Assembly (NCBI RefSeq): GCF_015476115.1
Contig: NZ_CP064295.1
Location: forward strand, 2,536,001-2,600,000
Direction: 5' to 3'
Source: Aegicerativicinus sediminis
GTDB taxonomy: Bacteria > Bacteroidota > Bacteroidia > Flavobacteriales > Flavobacteriaceae
DNA: 64,000 nucleotides
The notes beneath the pieces were generated by a model that was not told where the DNA came from, made no database searches, and saw only the letters and a program-made list of their open reading frames with translations. The first letter of the stretch is position 1. Every line of letters starts with the position of its first letter. Made by a program: the position numbers and the translations under genes. Positions 33,919 to 44,381 of this stretch are shown here, one piece after another.

Positions 33919-36693
33919 ATGAGACAACATTTTCTGTTGATCCTTATCTTTTTTTCCTTTTTATCATATTCACAATCCAAAAATTTCTCGATCAAGGGAA
34001 GTGTCTTTGCAGAAACCGACTCAATTCCGTTGGAGGCGGCCACAATCTATTTGGAAAGGGAGAAGGATACGACTTTGGTAACTTATACCATTTCTGATAA
34101 TAAGGGAAGGTTTGAATTGTTAGGTAACACTTACGATGACCATTTGCTTTTAAGAATATCATCAATTGGATTTCAGCCTTATTCTAAAAAAGTTAAGGTT
34201 ACCGATGGAGTGATCAATTTTCCGAAAATTTATTTGCCAGTTGCTAACCAATTAGATGTGGTAACCATAACATCTACTCCGCCAATCACCATAAAAAAGG
34301 ATACTTTGGAATTTAATGTTAAATCATTTAAGACTAAGAAGGATGCCACGGTGGAAGACCTCTTAAAGCAGTTGCCAGGCGTTGAAGTAGATGATACAGG
34401 AGCTATTACTGTTAATGGAAAGCCTGTGAATAAAATTTTGGTTAATGGAAAGCCATTTTTTGGTGACGATCCAACGATTACGACACGTAATTTAACGAAG
34501 GAAATTATTGAAAAGGTTCAAATTACTGATACTAAAACAAAATCTGAGGCATTTACTGGAGAAAAAGGAGATAGCGAAAACCAGACTATTAACCTAACCA
34601 TAAAAAAAGAAAATAATAAAGGAATATTCGGCCGGGTGGCCGCTGGTGCAGGTACAGATGATAGGTATGAATTTGCAGGTATTGTGAATTATTTTAATAA
34701 CGACCGTAGAATTTCTGCACTTTATGGAGGTAACAATATCAATTCTCCAGGGTTTAGTTTTGGTGAAATTGAAAAAATGTTCGGAAATCCTAGTAGTGTG
34801 TCAATAAATAGCAATGGTAACTTTGTTATGGATGGCCGGTCTTTTGGTGGTGGGGCAGGGATTACCACTTCACAAAATGCTGGAGTTAATTACGCCGATG
34901 TTTTGGCAAAAGATATTGATTTGCAAGGCGACTATTTTTTGTCTTCTAGCGATAGTGAAAATGAAACGCGTAGAAGCCGAGAAAACATCCTGCCAGATAG
35001 AAGGTATTTTTCAAACTTTAATTCTAGCTCAATTGCGGATTCAGAGAACCATAAGGTTAATATGGGGTTTGATATTGAAATAGATTCTACCTTTCTTGTA
35101 AATATAGCTCCTTCGTTTCAGTTTTCTAGAAATGATACATTTTTCAACAGCAGTGAAGAAACATTGGATGAAAATTTAGATAGGGTTAATAGTTCCACTA
35201 GAGATTCCAAGGTGGAAAATTCCGGGAAAGACTTTCAGACACGGTTAAGTGCAACTAAAAAATTTGGAAACAAAGGTGGATTTATAAAAGGTAATATCAA
35301 TACGCGTTTAGGCAATACTGAGATTGATGATTTTCTTTATTCTGAAACACTATTTGAAAGTGGCCAAGAGGATATCATTAGGGATCAATACAGTGATGAA
35401 CTTCGCAATAATCAATTTTTTGATGGTCAACTAACATTTCGTGTTCCGTTAATAGCCAAAAAGTTGTTTGCCAATATCAAATTCGGCCAGCGAAATGAAA
35501 TCACGGAGAATATACGTAGCACGTACGATTTCAATGAAACTACACAAGAATATTCAGATTTCAACACTCTGTTGAGTACTAATTTTACTTACAGGGATTA
35601 TAAGAGTAAACCGGAAATTGGATTAGAATATAGTGGTGAGAAACTGTCTATTCGTGGAAATGTCGGTTGGGCAATGAGAAAACTAGAATCTGAAGATATA
35701 TTAAGACCTCAAACTAATTTAAGTAGGAACTTTGATGCCGTTGAATTAGAAGCGAATGTCAGTTATAGATTCAGTTCAAAAGCATCAATTTACACTACCT
35801 ATCAACTAAGCAATAATCCCCCACAATTAAGACAACTGCAGGCTTTTCAAGACATTTCTGATCCTTTGAATGTGATTATAGGTAATCCAAACTTAAAACC
35901 CGAAAATAATCACAGGTTCTATTTAGGTTTCAACAATTTCGATTTTCAAAAAAGAACAGGAATTTTTGCTCATTTGTTTGGAAACTATTATGATAATCGG
36001 GTAATTTCTAAAACAGTTGTTGATTCCGAAACTTTGGCCCGAACAACAACCTATGAAAATGTTTCTGGAAATTACAATGTTGGGGGAAATATCTCAGGTA
36101 GTAAAACCATTAATTTGGATACCCTAAGGACTCTAAGGGTAAGGGTAAGTGCTTTTGCAAATTTAAATAAAAACATCAACTATAATAACGACATTCAATA
36201 TGCTTCGGTGAGCAAAACAATTACTCCCAATGTTCGCTTGGCATTCAATTGGAAGGATGTAATGGAATTTGAACCTAATTACTCAATTAGTTTTACCAAT
36301 ACTTCTTTTGATATTTCAGATTTTGAAGATAGGAACTTCACAAGGCACACTTTAGGCATTCGTACTGAGAGTTATATACCCAAAGGTTTTGAGTGGCGCA
36401 ATGACATTAGTTTTAACTATAATCCTAACATTTCAGGAGACTTTCAAAAGAGTTATTGGAGTTGGAATTCTACATTAGATTATAATTTCCACAATGATAG
36501 GGCAACCTTATCCTTAAAAGTCTATGATTTATTGAACCAAAATAATAATGCCAGAAGAACCTCTTCAGAAAACTTTATACAGGATGAGGAAAGTACAGTC
36601 TTAAGACGCTATTTTATGCTAAGTTTCAGTTGGAAGTTCAATACATTAGGTAAAAAAGGTGAAGTAGGAAGAAGTCGATTCTTCGTTTTTTAA
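33919..36693 (+). CDS. Outer-membrane beta-barrel receptor, TonB-dependent receptor-like
   Basis: 924 residues. Signal peptide (LLILIFFSFLSYSQS), a carboxypeptidase regulatory-like domain (about 22-105), a plug-like domain (EDLLKQLPGVEVDDTGAITVNGKPV, about 145-220) and a long beta-barrel with alternating aromatic strands, ending in F (RSRFFVF). This is the outer-membrane beta-barrel family close to TonB-dependent receptors of Bacteroidota. No SusD partner is adjacent, so the ligand is unknown. It ends 4 bp from the convergent TPM gene. Confidence 0.87.
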   Translation: MRQHFLLILIFFSFLSYSQSKNFSIKGSVFAETDSIPLEAATIYLEREKDTTLVTYTISDNKGRFELLGNTYDDHLLLRISSIGFQPYSKKVKVTDGVINFPKIYLPVANQLDVVTITSTPPITIKKDTLEFNVKSFKTKKDATVEDLLKQLPGVEVDDTGAITVNGKPVNKILVNGKPFFGDDPTITTRNLTKEIIEKVQITDTKTKSEAFTGEKGDSENQTINLTIKKENNKGIFGRVAAGAGTDDRYEFAGIVNYFNNDRRISALYGGNNINSPGFSFGEIEKMFGNPSSVSINSNGNFVMDGRSFGGGAGITTSQNAGVNYADVLAKDIDLQGDYFLSSSDSENETRRSRENILPDRRYFSNFNSSSIADSENHKVNMGFDIEIDSTFLVNIAPSFQFSRNDTFFNSSEETLDENLDRVNSSTRDSKVENSGKDFQTRLSATKKFGNKGGFIKGNINTRLGNTEIDDFLYSETLFESGQEDIIRDQYSDELRNNQFFDGQLTFRVPLIAKKLFANIKFGQRNEITENIRSTYDFNETTQEYSDFNTLLSTNFTYRDYKSKPEIGLEYSGEKLSIRGNVGWAMRKLESEDILRPQTNLSRNFDAVELEANVSYRFSSKASIYTTYQLSNNPPQLRQLQAFQDISDPLNVIIGNPNLKPENNHRFYLGFNNFDFQKRTGIFAHLFGNYYDNRVISKTVVDSETLARTTTYENVSGNYNVGGNISGSKTINLDTLRTLRVRVSAFANLNKNINYNNDIQYASVSKTITPNVRLAFNWKDVMEFEPNYSISFTNTSFDISDFEDRNFTRHTLGIRTESYIPKGFEWRNDISFNYNPNISGDFQKSYWSWNSTLDYNFHNDRATLSLKVYDLLNQNNNARRTSSENFIQDEESTVLRRYFMLSFSWKFNTLGKKGEVGRSRFFVF

Positions 36694-36697
36694 GGGT

Positions 36698-37516
36698 CTA
36701 CCAACTACCACCGGCTCCGCCACCGCTAAAGCCTCCACCACCGAAGCCTCCACCAAAACCTCCGCCTCCAAAACTGCCACCGCCGAAGCCTCCACCACCG
36801 ATTCGGCCTCCGCCTCTATAATTTCCACGGCCCATATTGCTTAAGATAATGGCTTCGAGGATATCCATCCCGGTAGATCTATTTCCTCGATTATTGCCAC
36901 GTCCTCCTCCTCGTTTCTTGGAAATAGCTATAATAAAAATGATAAAGAATATGATGAGGAAAAAAATGAAGCCAAATGGAAATTCTTCACCTTCTATTGG
37001 TCGAGTGCCTTGAAATTCCCCATTTAGAACCTCAAAAATTGCATCTGCACCCTTATCCAATCCTGCGTAGAAGTTTCCTAACCTAAATTCTGGAATAATG
37101 ATGTTCCTTATGATTTCGCCATTTATCCCAGCGGTTAACCTAGGCTCAACCCCATAGCCCGGAGCAATCCAAATTTTGCGATCATCTTTAGCTAAAAGTA
37201 TAAATACTCCGTTATCTTCTTTTGCCTGGCCAACACCCCATTCATGTCCCCATTTTGGTGCTAACAGGCCTATGTTTTCACCCTTTGTAGTACTGATAAT
37301 TGCCACCACAATTTGGGTGGAGGTAGTATCTGAATATTTTATAAGTTTTTGTTCTAACGAAGATTTTTCAAAACCAGAAAGCAAATTTATGTAATCATAA
37401 ACGCTAGTCTGTTCTTTGGGTTTAGGCGGAATATCAAATTGGGCTAAACAAGTAGTTGTAAATGCCAGCCATATCAATAAAACAGAGGAAAAGTGTTTTT
37501 TAAAGATCACTTCCAA
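36698..37516 (-). CDS. TPM-domain (YgcG-like) membrane protein with glycine-rich tail
   Basis: 272 residues: a signal peptide (LLIWLAFTTTCLAQ), a TPM domain (about 30-160, with VYDYINLLSGFEKSSLEQKL and DDRKIWIAPGYGVE), a transmembrane helix (FGFIFFLIIFFIIFIIAI) and a cytoplasmic Gly-rich tail of GGGGFGGGSFGG type. Such proteins accompany LemA and a second TPM protein in many bacteria; function is unknown beyond envelope association. The start overlaps the upstream TPM gene by 17 bp. Confidence 0.88.
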   Translation of the reverse strand: MEVIFKKHFSSVLLIWLAFTTTCLAQFDIPPKPKEQTSVYDYINLLSGFEKSSLEQKLIKYSDTTSTQIVVAIISTTKGENIGLLAPKWGHEWGVGQAKEDNGVFILLAKDDRKIWIAPGYGVEPRLTAGINGEIIRNIIIPEFRLGNFYAGLDKGADAIFEVLNGEFQGTRPIEGEEFPFGFIFFLIIFFIIFIIAISKKRGGGRGNNRGNRSTGMDILEAIILSNMGRGNYRGGGRIGGGGFGGGSFGGGGFGGGFGGGGFSGGGAGGSW

Positions 37517-37946
37517 AGGTTATTTCGTTGCTTAATTCATTGGTATCATCCTCGCGATAAGGAAAATGTTTTTTTAATTGTTTGCCAGCCATACTTATTC
37601 CAGCTATTAAACCATCCTTAAAATTCCCTTTTTTGAAATGTTTGAGCATAGCATCCCGTGTACTGTCCCAAAAATTAGTTTCAACTTTATTGTTTATTCC
37701 CTTATCACCATAGATTACAAAGTTTCTATCGTCTACCGCCACATATATTAGCACAGCATTATCCTCTTTTGTATTATCCATCTTTAGAAAATGGAATATC
37801 TCCATCGCACGATCAAAAGAATCAATAGGAGAGGTGCGTTCTATATGCACCCTAATTTCGCCTGATGTATCTAATTCCGCTACTCGTATGGCTTCAATAA
37901 TTTCCTCTTCCTGAGATTTACTTAGAAAATCTTCAATATCGGACAT
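37500..37946 (-). CDS. TPM-domain protein without signal peptide
   Basis: 148 residues, one TPM domain (EEIIEAIRVAELDTSGEIRVHIE at the start and DDRNFVIYGDKGIN in the middle), with no signal peptide or membrane segment. It is paired with LemA (12 bp upstream) and the Gly-rich TPM protein (overlapping downstream). Function unknown. Confidence 0.87.
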   Translation of the reverse strand: MSDIEDFLSKSQEEEIIEAIRVAELDTSGEIRVHIERTSPIDSFDRAMEIFHFLKMDNTKEDNAVLIYVAVDDRNFVIYGDKGINNKVETNFWDSTRDAMLKHFKKGNFKDGLIAGISMAGKQLKKHFPYREDDTNELSNEITFGSDL

Positions 37947-37958
37947 GGGTAATGAGGT

Positions 37959-38561
37959 TTAAGAATCGAAATCGAAGTCAACTTCAACAGGCTTTTCAGC
38001 TCCTGCCTCAGCGTCGAAATATGGCTTTCCTTCAAAATTCAGAATTCCTGCCAATATTGAATTCGGAAAGGTCTTTACATGGTTGTTGTAAGGTTTTATT
38101 GCCTCATTATAACGAACCCTGGCGGTTTGGATGGTGTTTTCCGTACTTGTTAATTCATCTTGTAATTTCAGGAAGTTTTGATTAGCTTTTAAATCAGGAT
38201 ATCGCTCCACGGTTACCAAAAGCCTAGAAAGAGCACCACTTAATTGGCCTTGGGCTTCATTAAATGCCTGTAGTTGTTCTGGTGTAATGTTTTCTGGATT
38301 TATAGTAGTTTGGGTTGCTCTAGCTCGTGCATCGATTACATCCTTCAAGGTATTGCGTTCAAAATCCGCAGCTCCTTGAACGGTCTTGACTAGGTTGCCG
38401 ATAAGGTCATTCCTCCTTTGGTAGGCCGTTTGAACATTTCCCCAAGCTTCACTGACATTTTCATTAAGTTGCACTGCGGTGTTGTTGAAACCCACTGCCC
38501 ATTGATAAATAATGAATGCAAAAACAGCCAGTATTATTACTGGGATAAGCCATTTTTTCAT
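37959..38561 (-). CDS. LemA family protein
   Basis: 200 residues: an N-terminal transmembrane anchor (WLIPVIILAVFAFIIYQW) followed by the helical LemA domain (NENVSEAWGNVQTAYQRRNDLIGNLVKTV, then LVTVERYPDLKANQNFLKLQDEL). The acidic C-terminal tail is short. LemA proteins are membrane-anchored and of unclear function. Second in a conserved run with TPM genes; 10 bp after the MerR gene. Confidence 0.95.
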   Translation of the reverse strand: MKKWLIPVIILAVFAFIIYQWAVGFNNTAVQLNENVSEAWGNVQTAYQRRNDLIGNLVKTVQGAADFERNTLKDVIDARARATQTTINPENITPEQLQAFNEAQGQLSGALSRLLVTVERYPDLKANQNFLKLQDELTSTENTIQTARVRYNEAIKPYNNHVKTFPNSILAGILNFEGKPYFDAEAGAEKPVEVDFDFDS

Positions 38562-38571
38562 AAGATTAAGT

Positions 38572-38901
38572 TTAAAGTTGGTTTTTGATTTTAATAAGTT
38601 GTGACTTGATAGATTCTAATTTACTAATAATTTCATAATTGGATAAGGCCTTTTTGCGGTCCTCTTTTAAATGAGTTTTAGCGCCATCTAAAGTGAACCC
38701 TCTCTCTTTAACTAGATGGTAAATGAATTTAAGGTTTTTAATATCCTCTGGAGTGAATTTTCTATTACCCTTAGCATTTTTCTTGGGCTTCAAAATATCA
38801 AATTCCTTTTCCCAAAAACGTATTAATGAGGTATTTACATCAAAGGCTTTAGCGACTTCACCAATACTGTAATAACGCTTTTCTGGAAGTTCAATAAACA
38901 T
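38572..38901 (-). CDS. MerR family transcriptional regulator
   Basis: 109 residues: a MerR winged helix (YYSIGEVAKAFDVNTSLIRFWEKEF and RKFTPEDIKNLKFIYHLVKERGFTLDGAK) followed by a short coiled coil (ISKLESIKSQLIKIKNQL). There is no cysteine, so no metal-binding effector site. It lies 3 bp after the M23 peptidase gene and 10 bp before lemA. It may regulate this envelope operon. Confidence 0.92.
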   Translation of the reverse strand: MFIELPEKRYYSIGEVAKAFDVNTSLIRFWEKEFDILKPKKNAKGNRKFTPEDIKNLKFIYHLVKERGFTLDGAKTHLKEDRKKALSNYEIISKLESIKSQLIKIKNQL

Positions 38902-38904
38902 AAT

Positions 38905-39876
38905 TTAATCTAGAGATTGATTTTCTAGTGAGGCTTTCTCTAGCAATTTACTAAATTCTTCTGCAGAAAGGTTGCCGTAATAGAAGTTTATTGGATTAAT
39001 GCGATCATCGTCCTTAAATATCTCATAATGAAGATGTGGTGCTTCTGAGCGACCAGTACTACCAACAAAGCCGATTAAATCTCCACGCTTAACTTTCTGG
39101 TTTGCTCTTACGTTGTATTTATAAAGATGAGCATATAGAGATACATATCCATAACCATGGTCAATGCGTATATGATTGCCATATCCAGTAGATTTATTAT
39201 CAGCCCTAGTTACAATGCCATCTCCTGTAGCATAAACAGGGGTTCCTCTTGGAGAGGTAAAATCCATTCCCCAATGAAACTTTCTAACTTTTGTAAATGG
39301 ATCGGTGCGATAACCGTAACCTGAAGCCATACGAGTTAGGTCTTCATTGTTTACTGGTTGAATTGCTGGGATGCTTGCAAGAAATTTTTCTTTATCCTTT
39401 GCCAGTTTTGCTATTTCGTCCAAAGAACGAGATTGAACCACAATGGCTTTTTGTAATTGATCTAATCTCTTGTGGGTTTCAATTATCATTTCAGAATTAT
39501 CGAACCCCTCATAATCCTTATATCGATTAACACCTCCAAAACCAGCACGACGTTGCTCTAATGGAATTGGATTTGCCTCAAAATAAAGTCGGTAAATTGT
39601 GTTATCCCTTTCCTCAACATTTTCAAGAGCACCGAAGGCATCTTCAACCCGCTTATTTAGCAGGTTATATTGCAATTGCATGTTCTGCAATTCGCGCTTC
39701 ATTGCTTTTTCCTTTGGGGATTCAACGAATTGTCCAGCTATAAAAACGAATAAAAAACCAAATAGGGCAGAAGCCAATAAGAAAACCGTAGCGTATTTAA
39801 AAGTGGTCCTTTTTTTTCGCTCAATTTTCCTATAAGACAGGGTGTCTGGGTCGTAATAATATTTAACCTTACTCAT
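38905..39876 (-). CDS. M23 family (LytM-type) metallopeptidase
   Basis: 323 residues. A cytoplasmic N-terminus, one transmembrane helix (YATVFLLASALFGFLFVFIAG), a coiled-coil stretch (about 60-105), and a C-terminal M23 peptidase domain with zinc ligands in HWGMDFTSPRGTPVYATGDG and HLHYEIF. It should cleave peptidoglycan cross-bridges or act as a division-related activator in the periplasm. First gene of the MerR/LemA/TPM/TPM operon, divergent from alaS. Confidence 0.95.
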   Translation of the reverse strand: MSKVKYYYDPDTLSYRKIERKKRTTFKYATVFLLASALFGFLFVFIAGQFVESPKEKAMKRELQNMQLQYNLLNKRVEDAFGALENVEERDNTIYRLYFEANPIPLEQRRAGFGGVNRYKDYEGFDNSEMIIETHKRLDQLQKAIVVQSRSLDEIAKLAKDKEKFLASIPAIQPVNNEDLTRMASGYGYRTDPFTKVRKFHWGMDFTSPRGTPVYATGDGIVTRADNKSTGYGNHIRIDHGYGYVSLYAHLYKYNVRANQKVKRGDLIGFVGSTGRSEAPHLHYEIFKDDDRINPINFYYGNLSAEEFSKLLEKASLENQSLD

Positions 39877-39926
39877 TTAGTTCAGTGGATTTGGACTTCA
39901 ATATTAAAGGGAAGTCCACAAGCAAA

Positions 39927-39934
39927 CAAAGCTA
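39927..39934 (-). promoter_or_regulatory. -7 element TAGCTTTG of the M23-MerR-LemA-TPM operon
   Basis: A TAnnTTTG match on the minus strand, about 50 bp before the M23 ATG. No clear -33 box. Confidence 0.45.
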
Positions 39935-40014
39935 AAAAAATATTTTCACTTAAGAATTCGTGAAAGTAACGACAAAAGTTTATTCACAGATAGGTCTATG
40001 CCCCTTTTTAACAA

Positions 40015-40022
40015 TATATTTG
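40015..40022 (+). promoter_or_regulatory. -7 element TATATTTG of alaS
   Basis: A TAnnTTTG match 47 bp before the alaS ATG at 40070. No TTTG at the -33 spacing. Confidence 0.45.
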
Positions 40023-40069
40023 CACAGAATTTGAATTTTAATTGCCGGAAAGTATCCCAAAATAGAATT

Positions 40070-42685
40070 ATGAAATCGAAGGAAATTAGAGAGACATTTT
40101 TAGATTTTTTCAAGAATAAAGAACATAAAATCGTCCCTTCGTCTCCCATGGTGGTGAAGGATGATCCTACCTTAATGTTTATCAATTCTGGTATGGCTCC
40201 TTTTAAGGAATATTTTCTTGGCAATGGGAAACCTCCTGCAGTTAGAATAGCAGATACCCAAAAATGTTTGCGTGTATCGGGTAAGCATAACGATTTGGAA
40301 GAAGTTGGCTACGATACCTATCACCATACTTTTTTTGAAATGATGGGTAATTGGAGTTTTGGTGATTATTTTAAAAAAGAAGCGATTGAATGGGCCTGGG
40401 AGCTTTTAACTGAAGTTTTCAAAATTTCAAAAGATCAACTTTATGTGACCGTTTTTGAAGGTTCTGATGATGAGGACAAATTGCCTATGGATGAAGAGGC
40501 ATATGCCTTTTGGTCTGAATTTGTTTCTCCCGACCGCATTTTAAAAGGAAATAAAAAAGATAATTTCTGGGAGATGGGTGATCAGGGACCTTGTGGACCA
40601 TGTAGTGAAATTCACGTAGATATTCGACCTTTATCCGATAGACAACAAGTTTCGGGAAGCGAGTTGGTTAATAAAGACCACCCTCAAGTTGTTGAAATAT
40701 GGAATCTTGTTTTTATGCAGTATAACCGTAAGGCAAATGGAAGTTTGGAACCTTTGCCAGAAAAGCATATCGATACTGGTATGGGTTTCGAACGGTTATG
40801 CATGGTATTGCAGCAAAAGACTTCTAACTACGATACGGATGTTTTTACTCCACTTATTGAGTGGTTAGAAGATCACACTAACATAAAATATGGATCCGAT
40901 GAGAAATCAGATATCGCAATGCGAGTGGTTTGTGACCATATACGCACGGTGGCTTTTGCTATTGCTGATGGACAATTACCTTCCAATACTGGTGCGGGTT
41001 ACGTAATACGACGAATTTTAAGAAGAGCAATTCGCTATGGGTTTACTTTTTTGAAACAAGAAGATCCATTCATGTTCAAATTGGTAAACGTGCTCTCTGC
41101 TAATATGGGTGATGCTTTTCCAGAATTAAAAGAGCAGCAACATCTTATTGAAAATGTTATCCGTGAAGAAGAACATGCTTTTTTGAGAACTTTGGAGCAA
41201 GGATTAAGTATGTTGAACAAAGTCATGGCTGAAAATTCCGGAAAAAGTTTATCCGGCACTAAAGTATTTGAACTTTATGACACTTTTGGATTTCCAGCAG
41301 ATTTAACCGCATTGATATTGCGTGAGAATGGACTGGAATATGACCATCAAGGGTTTGAAAAAGCTATGAAGGAACAAAAAGACAGATCCCGTGCTGCAGG
41401 TGAATCTAAAACTGGCGACTGGATTGAAGTTTCTTCCCAAAAGGAAGAGGGATTTGTTGGCTACGATCAGCTTACTGCTGATGTGAAGATTTTACGGTAT
41501 AGAAAAGTCGAGTCCAAGAAAGATGGAGTTTTATACCAATTGGTATTTAATAAAACACCCTTTTATCCGGAAGGTGGCGGACAAGTCGGTGATAAAGGAT
41601 ATTTAGAAGATATTCATGGTGATGTCGTTTATATTTTGGACACCAAAAAGGAGAATAATGTAGTCATACATTTCTCAAAAAATCTACCAAATCATTTAGA
41701 AGAACTTCATATCGCAGTTGTTGAGAACCAACAACGATTTTCAACTGAGTGTAATCATAGTGCTACGCATTTGCTACACCAAGCATTGAGGGAAATTCTA
41801 GGGACACATGTAGAGCAAAAGGGTAGCTCTGTCCATTCTAAACAATTACGATTCGATTTCTCTCATTTTTCCAAAGTATCACAGGAGGAATTGCAAGCAG
41901 TGGAGGATTTTGTCAATAAAGCCATAAAAAGTCATTTCCCTTTGGTGGAACAACGGAATATTCCAATGCAAAAAGCAATTGAGGAAGGAGCTATGGCCTT
42001 ATTTGGTGAAAAGTATGGCGATAAGGTCCGCACCATTCGCTTTGGTGACTCCATTGAACTTTGTGGAGGTACCCATGTCAAAAACACCTCTGATATTTGG
42101 TATTTTAAAATTTTGTCTGAAAGTGCTGTGGCTGCTGGAGTTAGAAGGATAGAGGCTATAACGGGAGAGGCAGTTAAAGACTATTTCAAGGAGCAAGAAA
42201 AAATACTTGAACAAGTAAAACAGTTGATCGGTAACCAAAAATCACCTATTAAGGCATTCCAAGATTTGCAAGAGGTGAATAATTCCCTACAAAAGGAAAT
42301 AGAACAGCTTAAAAAGGCAATGGCAGGTGACATTAAGGGAGAATTAAAATCGAAAATTGAACAGCTAAATGGGATAAACTTTTTGGCAGAAAATGTTGAT
42401 TTAGATCCTCAAGGCGTGAAGGATGTTTGTTACGAGCTAGGAAATGAATTGGATAATTTATTCATTTTGTTAGGGAGTGAAAATAATGGTAAGGCGATGT
42501 TAACTTGTTATATTTCAAAAGAAGTCGTAGCTGATAAAAAATTAAATGCAGGAACAATTGTTCGCGAGCTTGGTAAATACATACAAGGAGGTGGTGGTGG
42601 ACAGCCATTTTTTGCAACTGCAGGAGGAAAGAATGTTGAAGGTATTGCGCAAGCACTTGAAGCGGTTAGAAATTACATTAATTAA
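40070..42685 (+). CDS. alaS: Alanyl-tRNA synthetase
   Basis: 871 residues from the ATG at 40070, where the family N-terminus [14 protein letters not shown] begins; the 24 codons open upstream contain the promoter. The class II catalytic core has [20 protein letters not shown] and [14 protein letters not shown]. The editing domain carries the zinc ligands [10 protein letters not shown] and CGGTHV, and the C-terminal C-Ala domain ends with [14 protein letters not shown]. It charges tRNA-Ala. The GSCFA gene follows 2 bp later. Confidence 0.98.
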   Translation: MKSKEIRETFLDFFKNKEHKIVPSSPMVVKDDPTLMFINSGMAPFKEYFLGNGKPPAVRIADTQKCLRVSGKHNDLEEVGYDTYHHTFFEMMGNWSFGDYFKKEAIEWAWELLTEVFKISKDQLYVTVFEGSDDEDKLPMDEEAYAFWSEFVSPDRILKGNKKDNFWEMGDQGPCGPCSEIHVDIRPLSDRQQVSGSELVNKDHPQVVEIWNLVFMQYNRKANGSLEPLPEKHIDTGMGFERLCMVLQQKTSNYDTDVFTPLIEWLEDHTNIKYGSDEKSDIAMRVVCDHIRTVAFAIADGQLPSNTGAGYVIRRILRRAIRYGFTFLKQEDPFMFKLVNVLSANMGDAFPELKEQQHLIENVIREEEHAFLRTLEQGLSMLNKVMAENSGKSLSGTKVFELYDTFGFPADLTALILRENGLEYDHQGFEKAMKEQKDRSRAAGESKTGDWIEVSSQKEEGFVGYDQLTADVKILRYRKVESKKDGVLYQLVFNKTPFYPEGGGQVGDKGYLEDIHGDVVYILDTKKENNVVIHFSKNLPNHLEELHIAVVENQQRFSTECNHSATHLLHQALREILGTHVEQKGSSVHSKQLRFDFSHFSKVSQEELQAVEDFVNKAIKSHFPLVEQRNIPMQKAIEEGAMALFGEKYGDKVRTIRFGDSIELCGGTHVKNTSDIWYFKILSESAVAAGVRRIEAITGEAVKDYFKEQEKILEQVKQLIGNQKSPIKAFQDLQEVNNSLQKEIEQLKKAMAGDIKGELKSKIEQLNGINFLAENVDLDPQGVKDVCYELGNELDNLFILLGSENNGKAMLTCYISKEVVADKKLNAGTIVRELGKYIQGGGGGQPFFATAGGKNVEGIAQALEAVRNYIN

Positions 42686-42687
42686 AA

Positions 42688-43647
42688 TTGGATTTTAGGA
42701 CACGCATATCAATCTCTGAAAAAGGTGATTCTAAACTTAATTACAATTCTAAATTATTTGGAATTGGTTCTTGTTTTGCTGAGAACCTAGGTGACAAACT
42801 CGATTATTTTCAGTTTCAAAATTTAACTAATCCATTCGGGGTTATTTTCAATCCAAATTCCATTTGCAGACTCCTCGACCGTATTGTAAACAGTGAGCTA
42901 TTCAAAGAAGAGGATTGTTTTTTTTTCAATGATCAATGGCAAAGCTATGAATTGCATTCTCGAATGAATGCTATTACAAGAGAAGAATTTCTTAATAAAG
43001 CAAATTCTACTTTAACTATAGCACATAATTTTATAAAGTCATGCACTCATTTAGTTTTAACATTAGGTACGGCTTGGGTGTATGAGCTCAAAGATAATTC
43101 TGTTACAGTTGCTAATTGTCATAAAGTTCCACAGGATAAGTTCCTAAAAAGATTGTTGAGTAAGGATGAAATACAAGATTCACTTTCCAAAATCAATGAT
43201 TTAATTAGGGCTATAAATAATGAAGCGATTATTATTTATACAATATCTCCGGTAAGACATTTAAAGGATGGTTTTGTGGAAAATAATATTTCAAAATCTC
43301 AATTACTAGTAGCTTCATATGAATTTACTGAACAATTATCTCACTGGTATTATTTCCCGAGCTATGAAATTTTGATGGATGATTTGAGGGATTATCGATT
43401 TTATGCTGAAGATATGTTACATCCTAATTCTATAGCAATTGACTATGTTTGGGAAAAATTTTCAAACACATTGATAGCGAAAGATGTGGTCAATCTTATG
43501 AAGAAGGTTGATTCAATAAGAAAGAGAAAAAGGCACATTCCATTTAATCCTGACACTGAATCACACAAAGAATTTTTAAAAAAACTAGAAATAGATATAG
43601 AGTCTTTAAAGCAATTTATCCCAAACCTGGAAACAGACAATTTTTAG
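42688..43647 (+). CDS. GSCFA domain protein, UUG start
   Basis: 319 residues of the GSCFA family, named for the motif seen here (FGIGSCFAENLG). It is an SGNH-like hydrolase relative; LTLGTAWVY, TISPVRHLKDG and EDMLHPNSIAIDYVWEKF are further family segments. The open frame begins with TTG at 42688, 2 bp after the alaS stop; the first ATG is about 90 codons on, inside the conserved domain, so UUG initiation is needed to keep GSCFA. The homologous N-terminus (M-x-F-R-T) supports this start. Substrate unknown. Confidence 0.9.
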   Translation: MDFRTRISISEKGDSKLNYNSKLFGIGSCFAENLGDKLDYFQFQNLTNPFGVIFNPNSICRLLDRIVNSELFKEEDCFFFNDQWQSYELHSRMNAITREEFLNKANSTLTIAHNFIKSCTHLVLTLGTAWVYELKDNSVTVANCHKVPQDKFLKRLLSKDEIQDSLSKINDLIRAINNEAIIIYTISPVRHLKDGFVENNISKSQLLVASYEFTEQLSHWYYFPSYEILMDDLRDYRFYAEDMLHPNSIAIDYVWEKFSNTLIAKDVVNLMKKVDSIRKRKRHIPFNPDTESHKEFLKKLEIDIESLKQFIPNLETDNF

Positions 43648-43703
43648 TTTAAATTTAATTTCTAAGAATCAATTGAAAGTCTTTCTACTAGCGGTTTAGA
43701 CAG

Positions 43704-43715
43704 TTGTATATACAA
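43704..43715. repeat. 12-bp palindrome TTGTATATACAA
   Basis: A perfect palindrome in the 253-bp gap between the convergent GSCFA and coaD genes. The same 12 bp lie in the marR promoter. Otherwise the gap 43648-43900 is AT-rich with no ORF or RNA feature I can support. Confidence 0.4.
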
Positions 43716-43900
43716 TAATTAATTGATTTGTAAGCTTATACTTTTTATTCTACGGTTTATCTTTTTAAATTGCTTCTTGTCGAAAAAATCCCACAAAAAA
43801 ACGATTATGGTTTATATTTATTATGCTATTAATCAATTTTTTAAAGAAAGCGTCAATTAAGCTGTGTAAACGGATTTATTGATGCTTTTTTATTTTAAAT

Positions 43901-44356
43901 CTAATGCATTTTTACACTGTCTGGTACCAAGACTGAGTAATTGCCCTTGTTTCTGATAACATCGCGAACTATGGAAGAACTGATGTAGGAGGTTCTTGAT
44001 GAAGTAAGTAGAAAAACTGTTTCAATTTCAGATAGCTTACGATTTGTATGGGCAATTGCTTTTTCAAATTCAAAATCAGCGGGATTACGCAATCCTCTTA
44101 AGATAAATTGTGCTCCAACTTTCTTACAAAAATCTACAGTTAGGCCTTCATAAGAAACCACTTTCACTTTTGGTTCGTCTTCAAAGGATTTTTTAATAAA
44201 TTCAATACGTTCCTCAAGAGAAAACATATACTTCTTTTCAGCATTAATCCCTACAGCCACAACAATCTCATCAAACAATTTAATGCCTCTAAGAATTATA
44301 TCCTGATGCCCAAGGGTTATAGGGTCAAAGGATCCAGGAAAAAGGGCACGTTTCAT
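43901..44356 (-). CDS. coaD: Phosphopantetheine adenylyltransferase
   Basis: 151 residues, normal length. It transfers AMP from ATP to 4'-phosphopantetheine in coenzyme A synthesis. The nucleotidyltransferase motif is PGSFDPITLGHQDII (TxGH), followed by RGLRNPADFEFE and the ISSSIVRDVI signature. The gene follows ddl by 25 bp on the minus strand, so it is probably in the same operon. Confidence 0.98.
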   Translation of the reverse strand: MKRALFPGSFDPITLGHQDIILRGIKLFDEIVVAVGINAEKKYMFSLEERIEFIKKSFEDEPKVKVVSYEGLTVDFCKKVGAQFILRGLRNPADFEFEKAIAHTNRKLSEIETVFLLTSSRTSYISSSIVRDVIRNKGNYSVLVPDSVKMH

Positions 44357-44381
44357 ACATTATTCACTTTAAAGACTAAAA

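Noticed and set aside
36646-36828. Minus-strand ORF over the Gly-rich tail region
   Set aside because: A shadow of the GGGGFGG-type repeats of the TPM protein in another frame.
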